A stretch of 50,430 bases of DNA from Acidobacteriota bacterium. GTDB lineage: Bacteria > Acidobacteriota > Terriglobia > Bryobacterales > Bryobacteraceae. The translations under genes were made by a program, and so were the position numbers. Position 1 is the first letter of the stretch; every line of letters starts with the position of its first letter. Of the stretch, positions 20,617-29,403 are shown in pieces. The stretch covers positions 1 through 50,430 of the forward strand of contig VFZY01000012.1 of NCBI GenBank assembly GCA_016870915.1, given 5' to 3'. Below the pieces are notes generated by a model that was not told the DNA's origin, did no database searches, and saw nothing but the letters and a program-made list of their open reading frames with translations.

Positions 20617-21384
20617 ATGCCTGACGCGGCCTGCGAGAAGTGCGGAGGAACCGGCTGGGTGATTTCCGACCGCAACGGGATCTCTGGCGCTGAGAAGTGT
20701 TCCTGCCTGCTGAATGAGCGGATCCGGCAGGTGGAGTCGACGGCGGGCATTCCACCGTTGTACCGGAACGCCTCGCTTGACAACTTCGTGCTGCCGCGGG
20801 ACAACCCGGTGGCAAACAACGCGCTGGCGGGGCTGGTGCTGACGGTTCGCAGTTTCATACGCAATTTCCCGAACGAGGAGCGGCCGGGATTGTTGCTGAT
20901 TGGCGATCCGGGCACGGGCAAGACGCATCTGGCGGTGACGGTGCTGCGGGCGCTGATCGCGCGCGGTTTTGAGTGCGTGTTCTTCGACTATCAGAATCTT
21001 CTGGACCGCATCCGGGCGGGCTATGACCAGGCATCGGGTCAGACGGACAAGGAGGCGTACCGGACAGCGCTGGAGGCCGAGGTGCTGGTGCTGGACGATC
21101 TGGGCGCGCACCGGGTGACGGACTGGGTGCAGGACACGGTGACGTCGCTGATCACGTATCGCTGCAACCACAAGAAGCCGCTTATTGCGACGACGAACCT
21201 TCCGGACCCGGATGCCGGTTCGACTATCGTGCAGCGGTCGGCAGGGGATCCGGGGAAGATGGAGTACCGGGAGACGCTGGCGGAGAAGGTGGGTGGTCGG
21301 GCGCGGTCGCGGTTGTTTGAAATGTGCCGGGTGGTGCGGATGCCGATCACGGACGATTACCGGGTGAAAAACCGGCGGTCGTGA
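20617..21384 (+). CDS. DnaC/DnaI-like replication ATPase (AAA+)
   Basis: 255-aa AAA+ ATPase of the DnaC/DnaI/IstB group. The N-terminus carries a zinc-ribbon-like CEKCGGTGW...CSC arrangement (residues 6-31). Walker A is LIGDPGTGKTHLA near 94-106, Walker B VLVLDDLGAH near 149-158, sensor-1 ATTNLP near 190-195, and a terminal GGRARSRLFEMC box matches DnaC-type proteins. The likely role is loading the replicative helicase. No transposase partner is adjacent, so an IstB function is less likely. Confidence 0.88.
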   Translation: MPDAACEKCGGTGWVISDRNGISGAEKCSCLLNERIRQVESTAGIPPLYRNASLDNFVLPRDNPVANNALAGLVLTVRSFIRNFPNEERPGLLLIGDPGTGKTHLAVTVLRALIARGFECVFFDYQNLLDRIRAGYDQASGQTDKEAYRTALEAEVLVLDDLGAHRVTDWVQDTVTSLITYRCNHKKPLIATTNLPDPDAGSTIVQRSAGDPGKMEYRETLAEKVGGRARSRLFEMCRVVRMPITDDYRVKNRRS

Positions 21385-21698
21385 GGGCGCGGGGAGTACG
21401 AACTACAGCTTGAGCGCCGATGATGGTGCGGTTCCGGTTTTGGCAGGACCAGTTCCACGAGGGGCGCGTCCGGTCCAATGGTAGCCTGAGCCAAGTCTTC
21501 GCGCATGGCGGCGTGGATGCGATTGTTGCTGCCGATCGCTCGGTGGAGAATGCGCGGTCCGTGCGAGCGTTTTCTGAGGGCTGGATTCAGGATCGCGGGC
21601 ACGGTGCGGCTTGCCGGCGAAGAGTTCCAGCGGCATGTGTTTCGGCTGGACCGGGGCCCCGGGGGTTGAGAGGGCCTGGTTCCGTATACTACGTGGTA
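21385..21698 (+). other. Intergenic region with a possible 54-codon frame
   Basis: Some 314 bases between the DnaC-like gene and the dehydrogenase. A frame at 21505-21669 encodes 54 aa that are Arg-rich and end in a plausible strand (TVRLAGEEFQRHVFRLDRG), with no ribosome binding site or recognised family. It may be the tail of a decayed gene. The promoter of the next gene lies at its end. Confidence 0.3.
21685..21690 (+). promoter_or_regulatory. -10-like element TATACT, predicted leaderless start
   Basis: Ends 8 nt before GTG at 21699. This spacing, shared with neighbouring genes, is the reason for choosing 21699 as the dehydrogenase start. Confidence 0.5.
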
Positions 21699-22703
21699 GT
21701 GACCCATAAAGTGACATTGATTCCCGGAGACGGGATTGGCCCCGAAGTGGCAGCGGCCGTTGTGCGGATTCTGGATGCCGCGGGTGTGGCGATTGAGTGG
21801 GACCGGGTAGAGTTGTCCACTGACGTGATTCTGGCGGCGGGGAAGACGCTGCCCGACCCGGTGCTGGCTTCGCTGGACCGGACTCGCGTGGGGTTGAAGG
21901 GTCCCGTGACCACGCCGGTGGCGGGCGGCTTTTCAAGCGTGAACGTGGCCCTGCGCAAGAGGCTGGACCTGTTTGCCAACGTGCGGCCGGTGCGGACGGT
22001 GCCGGGTTTGAAGACCCGGTATCAGGACGTTCAGATCGACATGGTGATCTTCCGTGAGAACACGGAAGATCTGTACTCCGGGCTTGAGCACGAGGTGGTG
22101 AAGGACGTTGTCGAAAGCCTGAAGATCATCACGCGGCATGCCTCCATCCGGATTGCCGAATATGCGTTTGAGTTCGCACGGAAGCAGGACCGGCGGCAGG
22201 TGACGGCGGTGCACAAGGCGAACATCATGAAGTTGAGCGACGGGCTGTTCCTGCGATGTTGCCGGGAGGTGGCGGAGCGGTATGCGGGCATCGAATACAA
22301 GGAACTGATTGTGGATAACGCTTCCCTGCAGCTTGTGATGCGGCCGGAGACGTTCGATGTGTTGCTGTTGCCGAACCTGTATGGGGACATCGTGTCGGAT
22401 CTGGCGGCGGGGCTGGTGGGCGGTCTAGGCATTGTGCCGGGGGCGAACATGGGTGAGAAGCACGCTGTGTTTGAAGCCGTCCACGGGAGCGCGCCGGATA
22501 TCGCGGGGAAGGGTGTAGCAAATCCGACGGCGCTGTTGCAGAGCTCGATTCTGATGTTGCGGCATTTGGGTGAGAGCACCATCGCCAATCGCGTACAGGC
22601 GGCGATGGAGCGCACCTACGCGGAGGGCAAGGCGCTGACGCCGGATGTGGGCGGGCGGGCGACGACGGAGGAATTCGTCGGGACGCTGATTGGGCATCTT
22701 TAA
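21699..22703 (+). CDS. NAD-dependent isocitrate dehydrogenase-like enzyme
   Basis: 334-aa beta-decarboxylating dehydrogenase. It begins THKVTLIPGDGIGPEV, the family N-terminus. Substrate-binding SSVNVALRKRLDLFANVRP (about residues 83-101) and FRENTEDLYSGLEHE (about 118-132) are typical of NAD-type isocitrate dehydrogenase rather than LeuB, whose substrate helix differs. The catalytic Lys is in VHKANIMKLSDG, metal-binding Asp residues in LYGDIVSDL, and GSAPDIAGKG is the cofactor loop. It would convert isocitrate to 2-oxoglutarate. GTG start. The next three genes follow with 3-nt or overlapping spacing. Confidence 0.85.
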   Translation: MTHKVTLIPGDGIGPEVAAAVVRILDAAGVAIEWDRVELSTDVILAAGKTLPDPVLASLDRTRVGLKGPVTTPVAGGFSSVNVALRKRLDLFANVRPVRTVPGLKTRYQDVQIDMVIFRENTEDLYSGLEHEVVKDVVESLKIITRHASIRIAEYAFEFARKQDRRQVTAVHKANIMKLSDGLFLRCCREVAERYAGIEYKELIVDNASLQLVMRPETFDVLLLPNLYGDIVSDLAAGLVGGLGIVPGANMGEKHAVFEAVHGSAPDIAGKGVANPTALLQSSILMLRHLGESTIANRVQAAMERTYAEGKALTPDVGGRATTEEFVGTLIGHL

Positions 22704-22706
22704 GAC

Positions 22707-23171
22707 ATGCGTCCAAGGTGGCAGTCCTTGGTGTTGCTGATGGCGGCGCTGCTGGCCAACGGGTGTTGGAAGAAGAAGCCTGTGGTGGCGGCGCCGCCTC
22801 CGGCTCCTCGGGCGCCGGCGCCTGCCACGGTTCCGCCGCCGGCGCCGGTGGAGCCTCCGAAGCCCGTGAAGCCGCGCGCGGCCGCTCCGCCGAAGCCCGT
22901 TCCGCCTCCCGCGCTTTTGGGTGAGGTGTTGAGCGCGGGCGAACGGGCGCGGTTCGAAAAGCAGATTGGAGCGGACTTGGAAGAGACCCACAAGATTCTG
23001 GCGGCGCTGGCTTCGAAGCGGCTGACGCCGGAGCAGGCGCAGAGTGCGGAACGGATTCGGGCGTTTGCCCGTCAGGCAGCGGAGGCTCGTGGGGGGGACC
23101 CGCGGCCGGCGGCTGAACTGGCCCGGAGGGCGGTGGTGACGGCTAGGGGATTGGCGGGGGTGGTGAGATGA
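22707..23171 (+). CDS. Proline-rich lipoprotein of unknown function
   Basis: 154 aa. Type II signal peptide with lipobox LANGC, Cys20, then a Lys patch and a long Ala/Pro-rich linker (about 25-72) that could span the periplasm. A helical Glu/Ala/Arg-rich domain follows (about 75-154, including ERARFEKQIGADLEETHKIL). It lies 3 nt after the dehydrogenase gene and its stop overlaps the cytochrome start, so it may tether or scaffold the cytochrome/PQQ-dehydrogenase pair. No family recognised. Confidence 0.75.
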   Translation: MRPRWQSLVLLMAALLANGCWKKKPVVAAPPPAPRAPAPATVPPPAPVEPPKPVKPRAAAPPKPVPPPALLGEVLSAGERARFEKQIGADLEETHKILAALASKRLTPEQAQSAERIRAFARQAAEARGGDPRPAAELARRAVVTARGLAGVVR

Positions 23172-23884
23172 CGGGATTGCTGCTGTTGGCCGCGTGGACG
23201 GCGCAGCCGGCGGATGCGGATGCGAACCTGGGCCGCCGGCTCTTCGATGCGCAGTGCGCCCTGTGCCACGGAATTGGCGGCGCGGGCGGGCGCGGACCGG
23301 TGCTGGCGCGGGCGCAATTGAAGCATGCGCCGACCGAGGAGGCGTTGAAGACGGTGATCGAGCAGGGGTTGCCGGGGACTGAGATGCCCGGGTCGTGGCA
23401 GCTTTCGCCGCGAGAGACGGGGTTGGTGGCGGCGTATGTGCGTGGGTTGGGGAAGTTGAAGGAAGAGGTGGTGCCGGGTGACCCGGTGCGCGGCGCGAAA
23501 GTGTATGCGGGGCAGGGGTGCGCGGGGTGCCATGCGGTGGCGGGGGAAGGCAGCGGGTATGGTCCTGAGTTGACGTCGATTGGGGCCCGGCGGAGCGCGG
23601 CCTATCTACACGAAGCGCTGGTGCGGCCGGGGGCGGCGGTGCCGGAGGACTTTCTGGTGGTGGAAGCGGTGGGGCGAGCCACGGTGCGGGGGATCCGGGT
23701 GAACGAGGATTCGTTCACGATTCAGTTGAAGGATCCGCAGGGGTTCCATAGCTTTCGAAAGTCGGAGTTGCGGAGCTTGAGGAAGCTGGCGGGTGAGACT
23801 CCGATGCCGGCGTATGGAAAGCTTGCCCCGGCCGAGTTGACGGATCTGGTGGCGTACCTGGTGTCGCTGAAGGGGAGGCCATGA
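23168..23884 (+). CDS. Diheme c-type cytochrome
   Basis: 238-aa periplasmic cytochrome with a short signal sequence (residues 1-18). Two heme sites: CALCHG near 34-39 and CAGCHAV near 118-124. The second is followed by a segment like those in membrane-bound PQQ-dehydrogenase cytochromes (GYGPELTSIGARRSAAYLHEALVRP) and by a terminal TPMPAYGKLAPAELTDLVAYLVSL with axial Met. Encoded immediately before the PQQ dehydrogenase, it is its likely electron acceptor. Confidence 0.9.
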   Translation: MTGLLLLAAWTAQPADADANLGRRLFDAQCALCHGIGGAGGRGPVLARAQLKHAPTEEALKTVIEQGLPGTEMPGSWQLSPRETGLVAAYVRGLGKLKEEVVPGDPVRGAKVYAGQGCAGCHAVAGEGSGYGPELTSIGARRSAAYLHEALVRPGAAVPEDFLVVEAVGRATVRGIRVNEDSFTIQLKDPQGFHSFRKSELRSLRKLAGETPMPAYGKLAPAELTDLVAYLVSLKGRP

Positions 23885-25462
23885 ATGCGGCGGCGTGATT
23901 TTGTGAGCGGACTGGCGGGTATGCCGCTGGCGGCGCAGGTGCCGTTTGAACGGGTATTGAACGCCGGGGCGGAGCCGCGGAACTGGCTGACCTATTCGGG
24001 CAACCTGCTGGGCCACCGGTATTCGCCGCTGGCGCAGATCACGGTTGAGAACGCAGCGCGGCTGCGGCCGGTGTGGGTGTATCAGTTTCCGGACACGAGC
24101 AATCAGGTATCGCCGCTGGTGGTGGACGGAGTGATGTACCTGACGGCGCCGCAGGCGATGATGGCCGTGGATGCGCGGACGGGGCGGAACCTGTGGCGGT
24201 GGTCGCGGCCGGCGCCGAAGGACCTGCAGACGATTGGATTTGGGCGGACGAATCGCGGGGCGGCGATTCTTGGCGACACGCTGTATGCGGGCACGCTGGA
24301 CGGGTATCTGGTGGCGGTGGATGCGAAGTCAGGGGTGGAGCGGTGGGCTGTCGAGGTGGCCGATTACAAGGTGGGGCACTGTATCACGGTGGCTCCGCTG
24401 GCGGTGCGGGACAAGATTGTGGTGGGGATCAGCGGGGGTGAGGCTGGGGTGCGGGGCTTCGTGGACGCCTACGATGCCAGGACCGGGAAGCGGGCGTGGC
24501 GGTTCTGGACGGTGCCGGGTCCGGGGGAGAAGGGACACGACACGTGGTTGAATGAGGCGTGGAAGACGGGCGGTGCGACGACGTGGGTGACCGGGTCCTA
24601 TGACGCGGACCTGGATCTGGTGTATTGGGGCGTGGGCAATCCTGGTCCGGACTGGAATGGGGATGTGCGGCCGGGGGACAATCTGTTCTCGTGTTCGTTT
24701 ATCGCCCTGGAGGCGGCGACGGGGAAGCTGCGGTGGCATTTTCAGTTCACGCCGCACGACACGCACGACTGGGATGCGACGCATGTGCCGGTGCTGGTTG
24801 ATGCGACGATCCGGGGGCGGGCTCGGAAGCTGGTGATCAACGCCAACCGGAACGGCTTCTACTACGTGCTGGACCGGGTGACGGGCGAGTTTCTGCACGG
24901 CAACGCGTTCGCGAAGCAGACATGGGCTTCGGGATTGGACGACAAGGGCCGCCCGATGGCGCTGCCGAACACGGAGCCGACGGAACAGGGCACGCTGGTT
25001 TGGCCGAGTCTGCAGGGCGCGACGAACTGGTTCAGTCCGACGTACAGCCCACGGACGGGATGGCTGTACGTGCCGGTGCGGGAGATGGGCGCAATCTACT
25101 ACAAGCGCGAGGCGGTGTATAAGCCAGGAACGTTTTTCGCGGGCGGAGGCGAGATGGCGCAGGCTGGCGACAAGGCGTGGGGCGCCGTGCGGGCGCTGGA
25201 GGTGGCAACGGGCAAGACGATGTGGGACTTCCGTCTGCATTCGCCGACGTGGGCGGGGCTGATGTCGACGGCGGGCGGGCTGGTGTTTGGCGGATCGAAT
25301 GAGAGCAATTTTTTCGCGCTTGAGGCGCGGACGGGCAAGCCCGTCTGGGATTATCAGACCGGGGGGCGGGTGACGGGAAACCCGGTTTCGTTTGAAGTGG
25401 ACGGGCGGCAACATGTGGCGGTGGCCTCGGACCGGGTGCTGCTGGTGTTCAGCCTGGCATGA
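23885..25462 (+). CDS. PQQ-dependent alcohol dehydrogenase-like quinoprotein
   Basis: 525-aa eight-bladed propeller dehydrogenase. The N-terminus MRRRDFVSGLAGM suggests export, possibly Tat. Type I quinoprotein hallmarks: NWLTYSGNLLGHRYSPLAQI near 37-56, the PLVVDGVMYLTAP strand, GVRGFVDAYDARTGKRAW, and VYWGVGNPGPDWNGDVRPGDN carrying the calcium-binding Asn. The catalytic Asp lies in THDWDATHVPVLVD. It oxidises an alcohol or sugar in the periplasm, passing electrons to the cytochrome encoded just upstream; the substrate is not determinable. Start ATG at 23885 right after the cytochrome stop. Confidence 0.92.
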   Translation: MRRRDFVSGLAGMPLAAQVPFERVLNAGAEPRNWLTYSGNLLGHRYSPLAQITVENAARLRPVWVYQFPDTSNQVSPLVVDGVMYLTAPQAMMAVDARTGRNLWRWSRPAPKDLQTIGFGRTNRGAAILGDTLYAGTLDGYLVAVDAKSGVERWAVEVADYKVGHCITVAPLAVRDKIVVGISGGEAGVRGFVDAYDARTGKRAWRFWTVPGPGEKGHDTWLNEAWKTGGATTWVTGSYDADLDLVYWGVGNPGPDWNGDVRPGDNLFSCSFIALEAATGKLRWHFQFTPHDTHDWDATHVPVLVDATIRGRARKLVINANRNGFYYVLDRVTGEFLHGNAFAKQTWASGLDDKGRPMALPNTEPTEQGTLVWPSLQGATNWFSPTYSPRTGWLYVPVREMGAIYYKREAVYKPGTFFAGGGEMAQAGDKAWGAVRALEVATGKTMWDFRLHSPTWAGLMSTAGGLVFGGSNESNFFALEARTGKPVWDYQTGGRVTGNPVSFEVDGRQHVAVASDRVLLVFSLA

Positions 25463-25473
25463 CCCGGAAGGGT

Positions 25474-25479
25474 TACAAT
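25474..25479 (+). promoter_or_regulatory. -10-like element TACAAT, predicted leaderless start
   Basis: Ends 9 nt before the ATG at 25489, heading the sulfatase-to-ABC/amidohydrolase operon. Confidence 0.5.
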
Positions 25480-25488
25480 CGGCGCTGA

Positions 25489-27063
25489 ATGATCACACGC
25501 CGTCAATTCGCAGCGGGCTGCGCGGCTGCTCCGGCGGTGTTCGCGCAGGGCGGACGCCGCTGGAATTTTCTGTTTGTCAGTTGCGAGGATACGAGCCCGG
25601 ATCTTGGGTGCTACGGGGATCAATATGCCTCGACGCCGAATATTGACAAGCTGGCCACCGAGGGGCTGCGGTACACACATGCGTTTTCGACTTACGGGGT
25701 CTGCGCGCCGAGCCGGTCGTCGATCATCACGGCGATGTACCCGGCGACGATTGGGACGCATCACATGCGGTCGCAGGGGGTACCGCCGCCGGAGGTGAAG
25801 TGTTTCACGGAGTATCTGCGGGCCGCGGGATACTACTGCACGAACAATTCGAAGACGGATTACAACTTCGCGCCGCCGGAGACGGCGTGGGACGAAAGCA
25901 GTCCACGGGCGCATTGGCGGGGGCGTGCCAGCAACGATCAGCCGTTTTTCGCGGTGTTCAACTTCGTGGTGTCGCATGAGAGCCAGGTGCGGGCGCCCGA
26001 GGAGACGTACCGGAAGAATATCGCGCGGCTGAAGCCGGAGCAGATTCACGATCCGGCAAAGGCTCAGCTGCCGCCGTACTATCCGGACACGCCCGCGGTG
26101 CGGAAGGACTGGGCGCGGCTGCACGACAACATCAGCGCGATGGATGCGATGGTGGGCGACACATTGCGGGAGTTGGAAGCAGACGGGCTGGCCGGGAACA
26201 CGATTGTGTTTTTCTGGGGCGATCATGGGCGCGGGTTGCCGCGGGCGAAGCGCTGGGTGTACGACTCCGGAACGCGCGTGCCGCTGATCATACGGTGGCC
26301 GGGTACGCTTGCCGCGGGCACAGTCACGGACCGGATGGTGAGTCTGATGGACCTGGGCCCCACGCTGCTGTCTCTGGCCGGCGTGGCGCCGCCCAAGCAC
26401 ATGCAGGGGCAGGCGTTTCTGGGCGCACACGCCGGTGCGCCGCGTGAGTACACGTTCATGGCGCGCGACAGGATGGATGAGACCTATGACCTGATTCGCA
26501 GCGTGCGTGACAAGAGGTACAGGTACATCCGGAACTATCAGGCGGGTAAGCCGTATGCCCAGTACATCGAGTACATGGATCAGATGCCGACGCTGCGTGA
26601 GATGCGGCGGCTCAACGCGGCCGGGCAGTTGACGGGAGCGCAGAAGCTGTTTTTCCGGCCGGAGAAACCGGTGGAAGAACTCTTCGATTCGGAAGCCGAT
26701 CCGCATGAGGTGAACGATCTGGCGAGGGATCCGAAGTATGCCGGGATCCTGGCGCGGATGCGCGGTGTGCATGAACGGTTCATGAAGGAGACGGGGGACC
26801 TCGGCTTGATTCCCGAGGACGAGTTGAAGGAGAAGATGCGCCCGGGCGGAGTGTTCGCGACGGCGGCGGTTCCCACGGCCACGGTGCGGGGAGAGATGGT
26901 GACGCTTGCGTGCGAGACTCCGGGGGCGTCGATTGCGTACACGTTCGAGGCCGGCGCGAAAGCCCGGTGGCTGCTGTACTCAAAGCCGGTGCGGAAGACG
27001 GGGCCGATGCGCGCCAAAGCGTGCCGGTTGGGATACAAGGATAGCCCGGAGGTCAAGGCTTGA
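25489..27063 (+). CDS. Secreted sulfatase (sulfamidase/heparan-sulfatase-like)
   Basis: 524-aa sulfatase. N-terminal MITRRQFAAGCAAAPAVFA is a Tat-like signal. The formylglycine motif is Cys72-Ala-Pro-Ser-Arg76; the first metal site is SCEDTSPDLGCYG near 31-43 and the second FFWGDHGRGLPRAKRW near 243-258. A C-terminal extension of about 70 residues (about 455-524) resembles the chitobiase/hexosaminidase C-terminal domain seen on some bacterial glycan-active enzymes. The short catalytic domain and GDHGRGLP place it near sulfamidase-type enzymes. Its TGA overlaps the next ATG (TGATG). Confidence 0.9.
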   Translation: MITRRQFAAGCAAAPAVFAQGGRRWNFLFVSCEDTSPDLGCYGDQYASTPNIDKLATEGLRYTHAFSTYGVCAPSRSSIITAMYPATIGTHHMRSQGVPPPEVKCFTEYLRAAGYYCTNNSKTDYNFAPPETAWDESSPRAHWRGRASNDQPFFAVFNFVVSHESQVRAPEETYRKNIARLKPEQIHDPAKAQLPPYYPDTPAVRKDWARLHDNISAMDAMVGDTLRELEADGLAGNTIVFFWGDHGRGLPRAKRWVYDSGTRVPLIIRWPGTLAAGTVTDRMVSLMDLGPTLLSLAGVAPPKHMQGQAFLGAHAGAPREYTFMARDRMDETYDLIRSVRDKRYRYIRNYQAGKPYAQYIEYMDQMPTLREMRRLNAAGQLTGAQKLFFRPEKPVEELFDSEADPHEVNDLARDPKYAGILARMRGVHERFMKETGDLGLIPEDELKEKMRPGGVFATAAVPTATVRGEMVTLACETPGASIAYTFEAGAKARWLLYSKPVRKTGPMRAKACRLGYKDSPEVKA

Positions 27064-27941
27064 TGCGCTGGTGGGCGGCGCTGGCCCCGGTGGCGTTGTG
27101 CACGGCGGAGACTCCGATGGAGGACCTGCTGGCGGCGAAGCTGGTGGCGCAGGTTCGCGCATTCGACGACAAGCTGGACGGTGTGCTGGGGTTCGCGGCG
27201 GTTGATCTGGGGACCGGGCGGAGCTTTGGCTACAACGACGGCGTGGTGTTTCCGCAGGCGAGTTCGATCAAGATCCCGATTCTTATTGAGGTGTTCAAGC
27301 AGGCGAAAGCGGGGCGATTCGGGCTGGATGACCGGGTGACCGTGCAGCCTTCGGAGAAGGTGGCTGGGAGCGGCGTGCTGGCGGGGCGCCTTGCCGGGGG
27401 TCCGGTGACGCTAGCGATTCGGGAACTGGCGCTTGAGATGATCCGGTCCAGCGACAACACGGCCACGAACCGGTTGATTGCTATGGTGGGAATGGGGGCG
27501 GTGAACCGGACGCTGGATGAACTGGGATTCCATGCAACGCGGCTGCGGCGGATCATGCTGGATTCCGCGGCGGCCACGCGCAATGAGGAGAACATTTCGA
27601 CGCCGTTGGAGATGGCTAGCCTGGCCGCGATGTTGTACCGGGGCGAAGTGCTGGATGGGGCCAGGAGCGCGGACATGATCGCGATGATGAAGACGGTGAA
27701 GGCGGACTTTCGCGCGGTGATTCCACCCTCGGTGGAGGTGGCGGCCAAGCCGGGTGAGTTGACGGGTGTGCGATGCGAGACAGGGGTGGTGTATCTGCGC
27801 GGACGGCCGTTCGCTTTGAGTGTGATGGCAGCACATCTGGAAGGGGAGCAGAACCCGGTGGGGGATGTGGTGAAGATGGTATTTCATCATTTTTCGAAGC
27901 TGGCGCGGGCGAACCGGTACGGAAACTACGGAGTACGATAA
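27063..27941 (+). CDS. Class A beta-lactamase-like secreted serine hydrolase
   Basis: 292 aa with a signal peptide (residues 1-16). The Ser67-Ser-Ile-Lys70 active-site motif and SDNTATN box (SDN loop) are in the right order; NEEN in RNEENISTPLEM could hold the general base. The KTG position reads KPGELTG, so the third motif is altered. It could be a beta-lactamase or a DD-peptidase/esterase relative; the altered KTG makes true beta-lactam hydrolysis uncertain. Translationally coupled to the upstream sulfatase. Confidence 0.8.
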   Translation: MRWWAALAPVALCTAETPMEDLLAAKLVAQVRAFDDKLDGVLGFAAVDLGTGRSFGYNDGVVFPQASSIKIPILIEVFKQAKAGRFGLDDRVTVQPSEKVAGSGVLAGRLAGGPVTLAIRELALEMIRSSDNTATNRLIAMVGMGAVNRTLDELGFHATRLRRIMLDSAAATRNEENISTPLEMASLAAMLYRGEVLDGARSADMIAMMKTVKADFRAVIPPSVEVAAKPGELTGVRCETGVVYLRGRPFALSVMAAHLEGEQNPVGDVVKMVFHHFSKLARANRYGNYGVR

Positions 27942-27948
27942 GGGGTTT

Positions 27949-28473
27949 ATGTCAGTTGAAGGAAAGACAGTCGCTTTGCTGGTGGACAACATCTACCAGG
28001 AGATGGAAGTGTGGGTGCCTTTGTACCGGCTGCGGGAAGCGGGTGTGCGCGTGGTGACCTTGGGTGCGGCGGCCGGGACGACATACACCAGCAAGCTGGG
28101 GTATCCGGTGGTGGCCGAGAAAGCGTATGACCAGGTGTCCGCGGCGGATTTCGACGGCGTGGTTGTGCCTGGTGGATTCGCGCCGGACCACATCCGGCGG
28201 CATGCGCGGGCGACGCAACTGGTGCACGACCTGGATGCCGCCGGAAAACTGGTTGCGGGGATCTGCCATGCGGGCTGGGTGCTGTGCTCATCCAACCTGC
28301 TGCGGGGGCGGCGTGTAACGTCGTATTTCTCGATCAAGGACGACATGACGAACGCGGGCGGGCTGTGGGAAGACGCCGAGGTGGTGGTGGACCGGAATCT
28401 GGTGACATCGCGGCGGCCGGACGATTTGCCGGCGTTTTGCCGGGCGATGCTCGAAGTGCTGGCGCGGCAGTAA
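27949..28473 (+). CDS. DJ-1/PfpI-family protein
   Basis: 174-aa class I glutamine amidotransferase-like protein. The nucleophile elbow is AGICHAGW with Cys106-His107, and an acidic residue at 18 or 20 (IYQEMEV) fits the family's conserved Glu. The sequence GYPVVAEKAYDQVSAADFDGVVVPGG matches the PfpI/YhbO subgroup, implicated in deglycase/glyoxalase or peptidase activity. Cytoplasmic (no signal). It lies 7 nt after the hydrolase and 6 nt before the ABC ATPase gene, with an AAGGGG ribosome binding site. Confidence 0.9.
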   Translation: MSVEGKTVALLVDNIYQEMEVWVPLYRLREAGVRVVTLGAAAGTTYTSKLGYPVVAEKAYDQVSAADFDGVVVPGGFAPDHIRRHARATQLVHDLDAAGKLVAGICHAGWVLCSSNLLRGRRVTSYFSIKDDMTNAGGLWEDAEVVVDRNLVTSRRPDDLPAFCRAMLEVLARQ

Positions 28474-28479
28474 CGGCAG

Positions 28480-29403
28480 ATGCAACCGGTGATTTCGGTG
28501 CGCGGACTGCGCAAGGCTTATGGGACGTTCGAGGCTGTGCGAGGGATCGAGTTCGAGGTGCGGGAGGGGGAGGTGTTCGGGCTGTTGGGTCCGAACGGGG
28601 CGGGCAAGACAAGCACGGTGGAGATTCTGGAGGGGCTGCGGCCGCGATCAGCGGGTGAGGTGACGGTGCTGGGGTACGACCCGGGCGTTGATGTGCGGGC
28701 GTTGAAGGACCGGATTGGGGTGTGTTTGCAAGCGACGAACCTGCCGGAGAAGATCAAGGTGAGCGAAGCGCTGGCGCTGTTCGCAGCGTTCTATTCGCGA
28801 AATACCGATCAGAACAAGCTGATTGACCGGTTGCAGCTTGGGGACAAGAAGGATGCGTTCTATTCGACGCTTTCCGGTGGACAGAAGCAGCGGGTGGCGA
28901 TTGCACTGGCGCTGGTGAACAGCCCGAAGCTGGCGTTTTTCGACGAGCCGACGACGGGGCTGGATCCGCAGGTTCGGCTTGAGATCCACGGTTTGATTTC
29001 CGAGTTGCGGGCGTCGAAGACGACGACGCTGCTGACGACGCACTACATCGAAGAAGCGGAACGACTGTGCGACCGCGTGGCGATCATGGACGAGGGGCGA
29101 ATCATCGCGATGGGCACGCCTCGCGAGATTCAGCAGAGCACGCTGGGGCACACGATGATCGAGATTTCAACGGAGCGCCCGCTGCCCGATGGCGCGCTGC
29201 CCGAGTTGATGGGAGCGTCCGAGATGGTGGTGACTGGGGACCGCAAGGAACTGCGGATGGCATCGGCTGAGCCGGCGCGGGCGATTGTGGAACTTGTGAA
29301 ATGGATCGATCAGGCAGGGGTCGGGCTGGCGGATATCCACATGAAACGGCCGACGCTTGAGGATGCGTTCATCAAGCTCACCGGGAAGAGCTTGCGGGAT
29401 TGA
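28480..29403 (+). CDS. ABC-2-type exporter ATPase
   Basis: 307-aa ATP-binding subunit. Walker A GPNGAGKTST near 40-49, signature LSGGQKQR near 133-140, Walker B LAFFDEPTTGLDP near 154-166, and switch His in TTHYIEEAE. A C-terminal extension of about 80 residues is typical of DrrA/CcmA-type drug or lipid exporters. Its TGA overlaps the ATG of the permease-amidohydrolase fusion (TGATG), the permease being its obvious partner. Confidence 0.94.
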   Translation: MQPVISVRGLRKAYGTFEAVRGIEFEVREGEVFGLLGPNGAGKTSTVEILEGLRPRSAGEVTVLGYDPGVDVRALKDRIGVCLQATNLPEKIKVSEALALFAAFYSRNTDQNKLIDRLQLGDKKDAFYSTLSGGQKQRVAIALALVNSPKLAFFDEPTTGLDPQVRLEIHGLISELRASKTTTLLTTHYIEEAERLCDRVAIMDEGRIIAMGTPREIQQSTLGHTMIEISTERPLPDGALPELMGASEMVVTGDRKELRMASAEPARAIVELVKWIDQAGVGLADIHMKRPTLEDAFIKLTGKSLRD

